From Sphingobium amiense (GTDB lineage Bacteria; Pseudomonadota; Alphaproteobacteria; Sphingomonadales; Sphingomonadaceae), in the NCBI RefSeq assembly GCF_003967075.1, contig NZ_AP018664.1:3038001-3102000 (forward strand): a stretch of 64,000 nt of DNA. The letters run 5' to 3'. A model generated the notes under the pieces. That model did not search any database. It saw only the letters and a list, made by a program, of their open reading frames with translations, and had not been told where the DNA came from. Shown piece after piece: positions 47,085 to 56,466 of this stretch. Both the position numbers and the translations under genes were made by a program. Each line of letters begins with the position of its first letter. Position 1 is the stretch's first letter.

Positions 47085-47659
47085 GCGAAAGGCTGGTCCA
47101 TCTGGTGCGCCATGGCCCGCCGTTGCGGCCGGGCCTGCTGCACGGTCATGGCGATGAACCTCCCGCCGATCCGGCCGGGGGTGTCACCCACGCCGTGCCC
47201 GACAGCTTTGCGATCATGACGGTCACATGTTCCGACCTGCTGCGCGCACGGGCCGGAGCGGAAACCCTGGCGCGCGCGCGGGGCATGACGGCGAAGGCCG
47301 ATCGCCGCTGGCGGGAGCTGGATTTCGGCGGCTGGGACGGCGCAGACCCCGACAGCGTCGACGCGGAATCGCTGGCGCGCTTCTGGAACGATCCTGAGGC
47401 CCATCCGCCACCGGGCGGGGAGAACTGGTCCGCCATCACGTCAAGAGTCGGCGCGGCCTTGGCGGACCTGCCACCCGACGCACTGGTGGTCACGCACGCA
47501 GGCGCGATGCGGGCGGCGATATCGGTGCTGACCGGCCTCGATTTCCGGCAGGTCTGGGCGGTCGACCTGCCTTATGGCGCCTTGCTGAGCCTGCGGATCT
47601 GGCCGGGGACGCCGCTTTCCGGGCAGATCGTCGGCCTGCGGGCAAGCGGGGCGGGATGA
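47081..47659 (+). CDS. Histidine phosphatase, probable alpha-ribazole phosphatase
   Basis: Encodes 192 aa of the phosphoglycerate-mutase-like branch. The catalytic His is in VHLVRHGPP, an Arg in TCSDLLRARAGAETL, the acidic group in RWRELDFGGWDG and the second His in VVTHAGAMRA. CobC in enteric bacteria removes phosphate from alpha-ribazole-5-phosphate; placement between cobT and cobS makes that role likely here. The symbol is left blank because cobC is also used for the decarboxylase two genes on. Confidence 0.85.
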   Translation: MSERLVHLVRHGPPLRPGLLHGHGDEPPADPAGGVTHAVPDSFAIMTVTCSDLLRARAGAETLARARGMTAKADRRWRELDFGGWDGADPDSVDAESLARFWNDPEAHPPPGGENWSAITSRVGAALADLPPDALVVTHAGAMRAAISVLTGLDFRQVWAVDLPYGALLSLRIWPGTPLSGQIVGLRASGAG

Positions 47660-48369
47660 AGAGCGCGATCCTCGCCGTGCAATTCATGACGCGGCTGCCG
47701 CTTCCATCGATCGCTGCCGCGAAGGAGGATTTCGCCGCGGCGATCCGCTGGTTTCCGCTGGCGGGTATGGTCGTTGGCGCGGGCGTGGCGGCGGCCGGAT
47801 GGCTGGGCGCGCTGCGCGATCCGGCGCTGGGCGCTCTGTTGGCGTTAGTGGCATGGGTCGGCCTGACCGGCGCGCTGCATCTCGACGGACTGGGCGACAT
47901 TGCGGATGCGGCGGGCGCGGCCCATGGCGATCCGAAACGCATGCGCGAAGTGCTGGCAGACCCGCATCTGGGGAGCTTCGGCGTGACCGCCATCGCGCTG
48001 CAACTGCTCGCGAAGGGGGTTCTCATCTGGCTGATTTTGCGGGGAGGAGCCTTCGGCGCGCTCGCTCTGGCGCCGGTGCTCGCGCGCATCGGGCCGCTCG
48101 CGTGGGCGCGCTGGCTGCGGCCGTTGCACGAAGGGTTCGGCACGCTGTTCCGGGGCGGCGCGAGCCTGCCGGTACTGGTCACATGGTTGCTGGCGTGGGC
48201 GTGCTGCGCCCTTGCGGTCGGGCCGATGCTGCTGGCGGCACTGCCCGCCCTCGCCCTTTGGCCCCTGTGGCTCCGCGCCCGGATCGGCGGCATATCGGGA
48301 GACGGGCATGGCGCGGGGATCGAACTGGTCGAAAGCTGCGCACTGCTAGCGCTGGTAATGGCGCGATGA
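47656..48369 (+). CDS. cobS: Adenosylcobinamide-GDP ribazoletransferase
   Basis: Encodes 237 aa, a polytopic membrane enzyme joining the activated corrinoid with alpha-ribazole in the last step. FMTRLPLP near the start, WFPLAGMVVGAGVAA and the metal-binding LHLDGLGDIADAAGAAHG are typical. Overlaps neighbours by four bases. Confidence 0.94.
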   Translation: MKSAILAVQFMTRLPLPSIAAAKEDFAAAIRWFPLAGMVVGAGVAAAGWLGALRDPALGALLALVAWVGLTGALHLDGLGDIADAAGAAHGDPKRMREVLADPHLGSFGVTAIALQLLAKGVLIWLILRGGAFGALALAPVLARIGPLAWARWLRPLHEGFGTLFRGGASLPVLVTWLLAWACCALAVGPMLLAALPALALWPLWLRARIGGISGDGHGAGIELVESCALLALVMAR

Positions 48370-49346
48370 CAGCCGGCTTCATGCATCATGGAGGAAGGAT
48401 CGAAGCCGCCCGCGCCCGCTTCGGCGGCCCGCGCGGGGCATGGCTCGATCTTTCCACCGGGATCAATCCGAACGGCTGGCAGCCGCCACAGACCCTCGAC
48501 GTGGACTGGCGGGCCTTGCCGGAACCCGATGCGCTGGAACGACTGGAAAGGGTGGCGGCCCGCCACTTCGGGTGCGATCCCGCATATTGCGGCGGCGTCC
48601 CCGGTAGCGAAGCCGGGCTGCGGTTGCTCGCCCGGCTTCTCAGGCGGCCCGCCGTCCACCTGCGGCTTGCCTATGGCAGCTATGGCGCCGCCTTCGCTCG
48701 GGCGGATGCGGTAGATGGTCTCGCCGATCTGCCCACCCGCCCCACCATTCTGGTCTTGGGCAACCCCAACAATCCCGATGGCGCGGTCATCCCCCGCGAT
48801 CATCTCCTTGCCCTGCTCGATCATCAGGAGCGGCACGGCGGCTGGATGATCGCGGATGAAGCTTTCGCCGATTGCGATCCGGGATGGAGCATCGCCGGGC
48901 AAGTCTCCGACCGGCGGCGGCTGATCGTGCTGCGATCGTTCGGGAAGTTCTTCGGGCTTGCAGGTCTGCGCCTCGGCTTCGTCATCGCGCCGCGTGCAGT
49001 TCTGGCCGAGATGCGCGCGACCTTGGGCGACTGGCCGCTTCACGCTGCGGCGTTGACGCTGGGCGCTGCCGCCTATGCCGATGCCGCGTGGATCGGCGCG
49101 ACGAGGCATGCGCTTACGCGCCGGGCGGCTACGCTCGATGCGGTGCTGAGCCGGTTTGGCCTCATCGGGCGAGGGTCATGCCCGCTGTTCCGCCTGATCG
49201 AATCTCCGGACGCAGGCTCATTGTTCCGACGGCTGGCGCAGCGTCATATCCTGACCCGGCCTTTTGCAGACTATCCCGATCTGCTGCGGATCGCGCTGCC
49301 CGCCGATGCGAATGCACTGGAACGGCTGGAGGCGGCGCTTGGCTGA
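48366..49346 (+). CDS. cobC: Threonine-phosphate decarboxylase-like PLP enzyme
   Basis: Encodes 326 aa of the fold type I aminotransferase family. The PLP Lys is in LRSFGKFFGLAGLRLGF, and GNPNNPDGAVIP, DEAFADCD and the N-terminal MHHGGRI, LDLSTGINPNGW are characteristic of the cobalamin group (cobC in the Pseudomonas denitrificans naming, cobD in Salmonella). It makes the aminopropanol linker. Overlaps cobS by four bases and cbiB by eight. Confidence 0.92.
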   Translation: MTAGFMHHGGRIEAARARFGGPRGAWLDLSTGINPNGWQPPQTLDVDWRALPEPDALERLERVAARHFGCDPAYCGGVPGSEAGLRLLARLLRRPAVHLRLAYGSYGAAFARADAVDGLADLPTRPTILVLGNPNNPDGAVIPRDHLLALLDHQERHGGWMIADEAFADCDPGWSIAGQVSDRRRLIVLRSFGKFFGLAGLRLGFVIAPRAVLAEMRATLGDWPLHAAALTLGAAAYADAAWIGATRHALTRRAATLDAVLSRFGLIGRGSCPLFRLIESPDAGSLFRRLAQRHILTRPFADYPDLLRIALPADANALERLEAALG

Positions 49347-50262
49347 GCCGGTTGCCCTCGCTGCACTTGCAATCGACGCAGTGCTGGGCTGGCCGCAGGC
49401 GTTATACGCACGTGTCGGCCATCCCGTTGGTGCTTTTGCACGGATCGTCGGCGCATGCGCGCGCCGCTGGAACGGGAGCGAACGGAGCGCCCGCGCGCGC
49501 AGGCTGAGTGGAATCGCCACCGTGCTGACGCTCGTGGTTCTTGCAGGGGGTGCGGGCGTTGCACTCACGCTGGTCGCGGCCAAGGCGGGGTGGGTTGTGC
49601 TGGCGGCGATGGCATGGCCCGCTCTCGCGCAGCGCAGCCTCGACACGCATTTCGGGGCAGTCGTGGCTGCATTGCAGGGGAAGGATCTGGCGCAGGCACG
49701 ACAGGCGGTCGGCATGATCGTCGGACGGGACACCGCTACGCTGGAAGAAGCAGGGATAGCGCGCGCTGCGATCGAGAGTCTCGCGGAAAGCTTCTGCGAC
49801 GGCGTCGTCGCACCCCTTTTCTGGCTGATCGTGGCGGGCCTGCCCGGCATCTGGGTGATGAAGGCGGTCAACACCGCCGACAGCCTGATCGGCCACAAGG
49901 AAGCGCCATGGCGGGACTTCGGCTGGGCGGCCGCACGGCTGGACGACGCGATGAACTTCGTGCCCGCGCGCCTGTCCGCCCTGCTGATCTGCCTTGCCGC
50001 TCCGGGTGGGTGGCGGATCGGATGGCGGTATCGCCGTGCCCACGCCTCCCCCAATGCAGGCTGGCCCGAAGCGGCGATGGCCGGGGCGCTGGGCATAAGG
50101 CTGGCGGGGCCGGTCCGTTATGATGGCGCGGTTGCGGACAAGCCGTGGATCGGCGAAGGCGGCGAAGCGGATGCGCCAGCCATGGCGCAGGCGCGACGCA
50201 TCTATCATCGAGCCTGCGCTTTATGCTGGGCGCTGGCGGGAGGAGTGGCATGGCTGGCCTGA
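49339..50262 (+). CDS. cbiB: Adenosylcobinamide-phosphate synthase
   Basis: Encodes 307 aa from a TTG at 49339 with GGAGGCGG in front; a longer frame from upstream would overlap cobC much more. It attaches aminopropanol phosphate to cobyric acid. Membrane protein with the family segments [42 protein letters not shown] and [20 protein letters not shown]. Called cobD in some systems. Overlaps cobQ by 13 bases. Confidence 0.93.
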   Translation: MAEPVALAALAIDAVLGWPQALYARVGHPVGAFARIVGACARRWNGSERSARARRLSGIATVLTLVVLAGGAGVALTLVAAKAGWVVLAAMAWPALAQRSLDTHFGAVVAALQGKDLAQARQAVGMIVGRDTATLEEAGIARAAIESLAESFCDGVVAPLFWLIVAGLPGIWVMKAVNTADSLIGHKEAPWRDFGWAAARLDDAMNFVPARLSALLICLAAPGGWRIGWRYRRAHASPNAGWPEAAMAGALGIRLAGPVRYDGAVADKPWIGEGGEADAPAMAQARRIYHRACALCWALAGGVAWLA

Positions 50263-51710
50263 TGATACAGGGCACCGGGTCCGATGTAGGCAAGTCGGTG
50301 CTGGTGGCGGGGCTGTGCCGGGCGCTTGCCAACCGGGGTCTGACGGTTCTGCCGTTCAAGCCGCAGAATATGTCGAACAACGCGGCCGTGACCGCCGATG
50401 GCGGAGAGATCGGGCGCGCTCAGGCCTTGCAGGCGCTCGCGGCCCGGGCGGAGCTTCACACCGACATGAACCCGGTGCTGCTGAAGCCCGAAGCCGACCG
50501 CACATCGCAACTTGTGGTGCATGGCAGGGTGCGCGGGCGGCTGGGCGCGGAGAATTTCCGCGAGGGGCGGCGCAGCCTGATGCCCGAAGTCCTCGAAAGC
50601 TGGCGGCGTCTGCAGGCGCGCTGCGATATGGTCGTGGTCGAAGGCGCGGGTTCGCCCGCGGAGATCAACCTTCGGGATGGCGACATCGCCAATATGGGTT
50701 TTGCCCGGGCGGCAAAGCTGCCGGTGGTGCTGGCGGGCGACATCGACAGGGGCGGCGTGATCGCATCGCTGGTGGGCACACGCGCGGTCCTCGATCTGGA
50801 AGACGCCGCGATGATCCGGGGCTTCATCGTCAACAAGTTCCGGGGAGACCCGGCGCTTTTCGCCGATGGCTATGAAGCGATCGGGCGACTGACGGGCTGG
50901 CGCGGCATGGGGCTGGTGCCCTGGCTCCCCTGCATCGCCAGCCTGCCGAGCGAGGATGCAGTGGTGCTGGATCGCCCGCACACCGCACGATCGTCGCGTC
51001 GGCTGGTGGCGTGCCCGATGCTGCCCCGCATCGCCAATTTCGACGATCTCGATCCGCTGCGGCACGAACCCGATGTGGCGGTGACGATGGTGCCGCCGAG
51101 TCAGCCGATCCCGCCGCAGGCCGACCTGATCGTGCTGCCGGGGTCGAAAGCCACCATGGCGGATCTGGCCTTCGTTCGGGAGCAGGGCTGGGACATCGAC
51201 ATCCTCCACCATCACCGTCATGGCGGCGCCGTGCTCGGCATCTGCGGCGGATATCAGATGCTGGGACGCGAGGTGTGCGATCCGCACGGCATCGAAGGGG
51301 CTGCCGGGCGCATGGCAGGCCTCGGGCTGCTCGACGTGACGACCGAACTGACGCCCCGAAAAGCCCTGCGCAGGGTGACCGGCACGGCATTGGGCGCGGG
51401 CTTCGAAGGATATGAGATGCATATGGGCGAAACCGCTGGGCCTGACTGCGCGCGGCCCTTCGCCCGGACCCTGGGGGGTGAAAGCGACGGCGCGACGAGC
51501 GCGGACGGGCGTGTGCTTGGCACCTATTGCCACGGGCTGCTGGGCGGCGCGGCCCTGCGCGGGGCGCTGCTGGCGCGGATCGGCGTGCGAAGCAGCGGCC
51601 ATGACCATGCCGCACTGGTGGACAGGGCGCTGGATCAACTTGCCGCCGCGCTGGAGCAGCATCTTGACATGGACGGGCTGATTGCTTTGGCTCGGGAGCA
51701 CGGGCCGTGA
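50250..51710 (+). CDS. cobQ: Cobyric acid synthase
   Basis: Encodes 486 aa from the ATG at 50250 (GGGAGGAG in front). Amidates adenosylcobyrinic a,c-diamide at four side chains. The synthetase half starts [18 protein letters not shown], with [12 protein letters not shown] and [10 protein letters not shown]. The glutaminase half has the Cys in [10 protein letters not shown] and a YEMHMGET segment. Complete. Confidence 0.96.
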   Translation: MAGLMIQGTGSDVGKSVLVAGLCRALANRGLTVLPFKPQNMSNNAAVTADGGEIGRAQALQALAARAELHTDMNPVLLKPEADRTSQLVVHGRVRGRLGAENFREGRRSLMPEVLESWRRLQARCDMVVVEGAGSPAEINLRDGDIANMGFARAAKLPVVLAGDIDRGGVIASLVGTRAVLDLEDAAMIRGFIVNKFRGDPALFADGYEAIGRLTGWRGMGLVPWLPCIASLPSEDAVVLDRPHTARSSRRLVACPMLPRIANFDDLDPLRHEPDVAVTMVPPSQPIPPQADLIVLPGSKATMADLAFVREQGWDIDILHHHRHGGAVLGICGGYQMLGREVCDPHGIEGAAGRMAGLGLLDVTTELTPRKALRRVTGTALGAGFEGYEMHMGETAGPDCARPFARTLGGESDGATSADGRVLGTYCHGLLGGAALRGALLARIGVRSSGHDHAALVDRALDQLAAALEQHLDMDGLIALAREHGP

Positions 51711-52216
51711 AGCGCCTGCTGGTGCTGGGCGGCGCGCGGTCGGGCAAGAGCCGCTATGCGCAGGCGCAATGCGAGGCGGTGGGGAGGCGGCTCGTCTACA
51801 TTGCCACCGCCGAAGCTGGCGATGACGAGATGGCAGAACGCATCGCCCGCCATCGGTCGGAACGCGGGCCGTGCTGGCAGGCCATGGAAGCCCCCATTGC
51901 CCTTGGCGATGCCATCGTCGACGCAGCGCGGCATGCCGATGCAGTGCTGGTCGACTGCCTGACATTGTGGCTTTCCAATATCATGCTGGGCAATCATGAT
52001 CTGACCATAGCGAAAAGCGCGCTTATCCGCGCGATCGGCAATATATCGGTCCCGCTGGTTCTGATCGCGAACGAAGTGGGACTGGGGATCGTGCCGGACA
52101 ACGCGCTGGCCCGCCGGTTCCGCGATGAGGCCGGGCGGCTCCATCAGGATATCGCTGCGGTCGTGGAGGAAGTCGTCCTTGTGGCAGCCGGGCTGCCGCT
52201 ACGGTTGAAGGGGTAG
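51707..52216 (+). CDS. cobU: Bifunctional adenosylcobinamide kinase/GTP transferase
   Basis: Encodes 169 aa with a GTG start overlapping the cobQ stop (GTGA). The P-loop is [13 protein letters not shown], then [20 protein letters not shown] containing the guanylylated His region, [16 protein letters not shown] and [11 protein letters not shown]. Last gene of the cobalamin operon; the next gene is convergent. Confidence 0.95.
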   Translation: MKRLLVLGGARSGKSRYAQAQCEAVGRRLVYIATAEAGDDEMAERIARHRSERGPCWQAMEAPIALGDAIVDAARHADAVLVDCLTLWLSNIMLGNHDLTIAKSALIRAIGNISVPLVLIANEVGLGIVPDNALARRFRDEAGRLHQDIAAVVEEVVLVAAGLPLRLKG

Positions 52217-52252
52217 GTGGTTGGAGATGTCGATCGCGGTGGAGCAGGCTTG

Positions 52253-52657
52253 TTACGGCCGCATCAGCGCTTCGACTGCGGCCTTGTCGATGACCGATAA
52301 AACTTCTGCGATCTTGCCTGCCCGCAACGTGTAGAAAGCATGTTCGTAGAAGACCACGCGCCGCCCATTGACTGGAACACCCATGAATTGTCCGATGGGC
52401 GTGCAGTCGAACCGAAGGCGTGAGGCGACGTGACTTTCATCCGCTACGACGAGATCGGCGTTGAAATACAGGTCCGGAATGTCTCGAAAATTCCCCTCAA
52501 GCATGGCCCGGTAGCCATCCACCCCAAGCATGCGCCCGTTGTGGACCACATCGGCGGCCACGAATTCGCCGAGCTCGCTCCAGGCACGGCGATTCAGGCA
52601 CGCGATATATCGCGCATACATGCTGGCTGTGGCTGTTTGCTGTGATGACTCATTCAT
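52253..52657 (-). CDS. SnoaL-like/ester-cyclase NTF2-fold protein
   Basis: Encodes 134 aa from the ATG at 52657 (GGAAGA in front). ADVVHNGRMLGVDGYRAMLEGNFRDIPDLYF and RLRFDCTPIGQFMGVPVNGRRV, read in parts, are the pattern of SnoaL-like polyketide cyclase relatives. Substrate unknown. It lies at the boundary between the vitamin block and the accessory region, next to an IS5 remnant, so it may belong to the mobile part. Confidence 0.75.
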   Translation of the reverse strand: MNESSQQTATASMYARYIACLNRRAWSELGEFVAADVVHNGRMLGVDGYRAMLEGNFRDIPDLYFNADLVVADESHVASRLRFDCTPIGQFMGVPVNGRRVVFYEHAFYTLRAGKIAEVLSVIDKAAVEALMRP

Positions 52658-52796
52658 CGTCGGATCTTCCTGCTGCCAATGCTCTCGGTGGACTTGTAAC
52701 GGTTTTGCGTCGGTCACCGCCAGCACGAAGCTGCCAAAGCCTGCCTGGGCGATGACGCCGGCCACTACACGATCGCTGCCGATTGTGACGCTTATG

Positions 52797-53630
52797 GTCA
52801 GGACCCACTGATCTGAGCGCTCCGATCTGCTTCAGGCTCCGTGAGGAGACTGGATATGAGCGGCGACCTATATTGGCTGACGGACGAGCAGATGACGCGG
52901 CTTGATCCATATTTCCGAAGAGCCACGGCAAACACCGGGTTGACAATCGCCGCGTGTTGAGCGGGATTATTTTCGTCAATCGCAACCGGGCTGCGGTGGC
53001 GCGACGCACCGAAGGATTATGGACCACACAACACGCTCTACACCCGTTGGAAGCGGTGGTGTGACAAGGGCGTTTTCATCCGGATGATGGAAGGTCTGGC
53101 AGCGCCTCAGGCATCCGAACGCACGACGGTGATGATCGACGCAACCTATCTCAAGGTACACCGCACGGCATCGAGCTTTGCGAAAAAAAGGGGGCGCGGA
53201 ACACCCGATCGGATGCACGAAAGGCGGCATGAACACCAAGCTCCATGCCGTGACGGATACCAATGGTCGGCCGATCAGCTTCTTTATGACCGCAGGTCAG
53301 GTCAGCGACTACATCGGTGCGGCGGCCTTGCTGGACGAACTTCCCAAAGCCAATGGCGGCTTGCCGATCGCGGCGATGCCGACTGATTCCGCGATGCTTT
53401 GCAGGAAAAGGGCATCACCCCCTGCATCCCGGGTCGTAAATCCCGGAACAAGGCCGTCAAATACGACAAAAGTCGCTACAGGCGCCGCAACCGGATCGAG
53501 ATCATGTTCGACCGCATCAAGGACTGGCGGCGGGTCGCGACGCGCTACGACCGGTGCCCCAACGCCTTCTTCTCGGCCATTGCCCTCGCTGCCACCGTCA
53601 TCTTCTGGCTCTGATCAACGAGTCCTGACC
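52797..53630 (+). mobile_element. Degenerate IS5-family (IS427-like) insertion sequence
   Basis: The ends are imperfect inverted repeats: GGTCAGGACCCACTGATCTG at the left matches GGTCAGGACTCGTTGATCAG read inward from the right (53607-53630). Length about 834 bp is usual for the group. Its transposase gene is frameshifted, so the copy is inactive by itself. Confidence 0.8.
52857..53614 (+). pseudogene. IS5-family transposase, multiple frameshifts
   Basis: Pieces of one transposase occur in all three frames in order: LYWLTDEQMTRLDPYF at the start, then GIIFVNRN, MIDATYLKVHRTASS, TKGGMNTKLHAVTDTNGRPI, then PGRKSRNKAVKYDKSRYRRR, RIEIMFDRIKDWRRVATRYD and a final ATVIFWL. Frame changes fall near 52930, 53190 and 53385; the last also removes part of the second catalytic Asp region. 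A good ribosome site (GAGGAGAC) remains before the ATG. Confidence 0.85.
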
Positions 53631-54214
53631 CTAGGCGAATGTCGATCTCCATTCCGGATGGGAGCCAACGATAGACAAAAGGCAGGAGCAGCGGATTGCT
53701 GGTTCTGCACTGAAATATGCTGTTCTGAAATTTGCGCGACTGTCTTTCGCATTCGCTGTCGTCACAACCTCCCGCGAGCGCCAGTTCCCATAATGCTTCG
53801 GCCTCTGCGCGGGCCAGTTTCTGAGCGTCGGCGGCATCACGCTGTCGGAAAGCATCGCGCAAAATCAGTCGGACAAGCCCGAATACGTGTCATGCCGCAC
53901 GATCATCATGCCCTTTCCGCTACTTGGCTCCGAGATATGCGCTAGGGTCAAGCGGGACATAGGCAACTACATCAAGGCCGGGGTCAATGAACGGCGCACG
54001 CGATCGAATAGGGATATGCTGAGCGCGGTCGTGCACGGCAAGGTCGGCGACCACCGACGTGTTTGCGGCGCTTCCGTGAGGTACAAGCCCTATATAGCTT
54101 CCTTCGAGGCCAACGACACGATCCCACCTCAAACCATGGGATCAAACACAGAGCTTGCTCGGCGAACATAATGACCACCCGTCACCCGGCGGTAACGGGT
54201 GGTCAGCGGGCGGA
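53631..54214. other. Degraded accessory DNA, no intact gene
   Basis: Less GC-rich than the flanks. Short open frames on both strands have no recognisable motif. A minus-strand stretch around 53923-54132 (GLVPHGSAANTSVVADLAVHD) looks like the worn end of a protein gene I cannot name. It ends with an inverted repeat ACCACCCGTCACC/GGTAACGGGTGGT (about 54174-54202), which could terminate the unit on either side. Confidence 0.4.
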
Positions 54215-54697
54215 TCATTGCGGTGGCATCATGGTAAGGGTCACCCACTCCGCGACCAACGCCGGCGCGCTTGCCCCTTCAATTTCTACCGAAACCCCGA
54301 ATTCCGACCGCCATTGCCTGTCGCCGCGCCGCTCCAGCGACCGAAACTGGAAGCGGCCGCATATGCGGCTGCCCACCGGCACCGGGCTGAGGAAGCGCAG
54401 GCTGTTCATCCCATAATTGACCAGCATCTCGGCACCGGCGACCGAAGGCAGCACATCGAACGCCATGGGCGTCAGCAGCGAGAGGGTCAGATAGCCATGA
54501 GCGATTGTGCCGCCCAACGGGCTATTGGCTGCGGCAACGGGATCCACATGAATATATTGCCAGTCTTCGGTCACGTCCGCGAAGCGATCTACGCGTGCCT
54601 GGTCGATTTCGAACCAGCGCGACACGCCGATTTCCTGTCCGACAAGCGCGCGATATGCGCTGAGCGCTATTGGCTCCATCCCCATGCTCACGCTCAT
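54215..54697 (-). CDS. MaoC-family (R)-specific enoyl-CoA hydratase-like protein
   Basis: Encodes 160 aa with a hot-dog fold. The catalytic Asp and His are in DWQYIHVDPVAA, followed by GGTIAHGYLTLSLL; SLRFLSPVPVG and a C-terminal strand complete the pattern. The family hydrates trans-2-enoyl-CoA. Its start overlaps the stop of an SDR remnant by four bases (ATGA), so it once formed a two-gene fatty-acid or acyl-CoA unit. Confidence 0.88.
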   Translation of the reverse strand: MSVSMGMEPIALSAYRALVGQEIGVSRWFEIDQARVDRFADVTEDWQYIHVDPVAAANSPLGGTIAHGYLTLSLLTPMAFDVLPSVAGAEMLVNYGMNSLRFLSPVPVGSRICGRFQFRSLERRGDRQWRSEFGVSVEIEGASAPALVAEWVTLTMMPPQ

Positions 54698-54927
54698 GCC
54701 CCCACAGACGCGACCGCCACATAGCCAGCGTCGGCAAGTTCGACTTGGCCCTGCGCTGTTCTACTGCCGGGCGCGATCTGTCCGGCACGGTCGCCAACCT
54801 CCCCCATGCGGGCGAGAATCTTTTCGGGCGTACCTTGGGTCAGAATGACATGCACCTGGGCGGCGCGCCCAAGGTCGCCCCCGGTGCCCGCTACAATGGC
54901 GACGCGGCCGGAAAGATCGATGTTCAT
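54694..54927 (-). pseudogene. 3-hydroxyacyl-CoA dehydrogenase-like SDR with internal deletion
   Basis: An ATG at 54927 gives 77 aa. The first 24 residues (MNIDLSGRVAIVAGTGGDLG) are the N-terminus of an SDR, but the next part (GTPEKILARMGEVGDRAG, then AQGQVELADAGYVAV) matches the C-terminal end of the same kind of protein, as seen in the complete gene at 56467-57384. About 200 central residues, including the catalytic Tyr-Lys, are missing while the frame is kept. Confidence 0.75.
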
Positions 54928-55231
54928 GATCAAATGTCCTGCAAGATTTAAGCGAAGTGACGCTCCAGCATACGCCAATCGCATAGGCTTTATCCGCCAT
55001 GCCCATCGGAACTCGATGGAGGGCTATGCTGGAATTACCGATCCGTAATAAAGGCGATAACGTCCGCGAGTCAAGAGCGAAATGGAAGGAAATTATTGAT
55101 CTTGGTATCCCGCCCGTCCTCGGGAAAAGGCGGCCGATCTCCATTCATCAAGAGGCGCGCCCTGACTTAAAAGGGATTGCCGGCGCAACTGGGCCGCTGA
55201 AGGAGATATGCGCAATCATGCACGCGGGCGC
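54928..55231. other. Intergenic stretch between SDR remnant and DUF6356 gene
   Basis: No gene is supported. It is AT-richer than average and probably holds the former promoter of the SDR/maoC unit. Small frames in it lack ribosome sites or motifs. Confidence 0.4.
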
Positions 55232-55453
55232 TCAGACCTCGTGCTGACGATTCCTGTTGCTCACCATCCGTTCATGCAGGCGTTGAATAATGCCGCTGCC
55301 GGTCCGTTCGAACATTGACGGGATCAGCGCGTGGACAAAGCAGACAATGGCCCCTGCCAGCATCGCCGCGGCAAAGGACATGGAGTGCCACAGATGCTGT
55401 CCATAGCTTTCTCCGACCGTCGCGGGGTGTCCGGTAAAATGCCGTTTGATCAT
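55232..55453 (-). CDS. DUF6356 small membrane protein
   Basis: Encodes 73 aa with GGAGGACCT right before the ATG. FTGHPATVGESYGQHLWHSM, then one membrane helix AAAMLAGAIVCFVHALIPSMF, then a basic C-terminus with LHERMV. This layout recurs in sphingomonads as DUF6356; function unknown. Divergent from the Lrp/AsnC regulator, sharing a 118-base promoter region. Confidence 0.75.
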   Translation of the reverse strand: MIKRHFTGHPATVGESYGQHLWHSMSFAAAMLAGAIVCFVHALIPSMFERTGSGIIQRLHERMVSNRNRQHEV

Positions 55454-55571
55454 AGGTCCTCCGTTGGACCCGGTTTATGATACCAGCGGCAAAAATTGCT
55501 TCCAAATTTTTGGCATTTTGCGGAATCTGCCATTAATATGTTCTCGGTATCATCCACTTCGGAGGATAATA

Positions 55572-56024
55572 TTGCTCGACGCACTCGACCGTAAGATTTT
55601 ACGATCCCTGCAACGCGACGCGTCTCTCCCCTTGTCCGAGGTGGCAGAAGAAGTCGGCCTGTCGACGAGTCCCTGCTGGAAGCGAATCAAGCGCCTGGAG
55701 GCCGACGGCTATATCAAGGAACGCGTTGCCATCCTCGACCGTAAAATCCTGGACCTGGGCGTCACTGTCTTCGTGACGATCAAGACGAACCAGCATCAAG
55801 AGGAGTGGCTGCGCGAATTTGCACGGTCCGTTGCAGATATTCCGGAGGTCGTCGAATTCTACCGGATGAGCGGCAATGTCGACTATATGCTCAAGGTGAT
55901 ATGCCGCGACATTGACGATTATGACCGCATCTACAAATCTCTGATCAAGCGAACATCGATTTTCGACATCAGCTCCTCCTTCGCAATGGAGCAGATCAAA
56001 TATACGAGCCAGCTTCCCATTTAG
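55572..56024 (+). CDS. Lrp/AsnC-family transcriptional regulator
   Basis: Encodes 150 aa from a TTG at 55572, chosen because GGAGGATAATA precedes it. Helix-turn-helix: LDRKILRSLQRDASLPLSEV and AEEVGLSTSPCWKRIKRLE. The C-terminal RAM/ligand-binding half includes VFVTIKTNQHQEEWL and VVEFYRMSGNVDYMLKVI. Such regulators sense amino acids or related small molecules. The target may be the DUF6356 gene or the catabolic cluster. Confidence 0.88.
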   Translation: MLDALDRKILRSLQRDASLPLSEVAEEVGLSTSPCWKRIKRLEADGYIKERVAILDRKILDLGVTVFVTIKTNQHQEEWLREFARSVADIPEVVEFYRMSGNVDYMLKVICRDIDDYDRIYKSLIKRTSIFDISSSFAMEQIKYTSQLPI

Positions 56025-56466
56025 CCGGGCTGGCAATCCAGCGACGATGTGAAGGCGAGGACCGCGCGTCGTGACCGTCGTGGCGGCGTCGCTGTTCCTG
56101 CTGGGCATGATGGCCTATGCCGCGATCCACCTGTTGGGCCTCTCTTAGGATAAGAGCGCGCATTCGACCAACTGGACGAGAAAGCCAGCATCGCGATCAG
56201 CCGGCGGCGTCTCATCACCGCCGTTGCCGGAGGCGCGGCCGCCTATGCCTGCCGGGGCCGGTCCAAAGTGCGTGCAAGGACATGAAGGACCTGCATCTGA
56301 CTGGGTCGCGGAACGCACCGGGTCAGCCTGGATCAGGCATAGAGACGATGCGCTGCGGGAGCCTCGACATAGGAAACCTCGCTCGGAGGCCTCAACGTCG
56401 TTCAATGTTGACGGCCCGGGCGGGTCCAGCGTCATAGATTTCAGAGTGGACAGTCCCTCACTTGCA
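56025..56466. other. Remnant-bearing gap before the second catabolic cluster
   Basis: A 25-codon GTG frame at 56071-56148 encodes one hydrophobic helix (LFLLGMMAYAAIHLLG). Further on, a plus frame near 56170-56250 reads ISRRRLITAVAGGAAAYAC, a twin-arginine-like signal without a following protein. Both look like broken starts of membrane or exported proteins. Nothing else is supported. Confidence 0.4.

Noticed and set aside
53887..54171. 94-codon plus-strand frame as a gene
   Set aside because: No motif, poor ribosome site, and lies in visibly degraded DNA.
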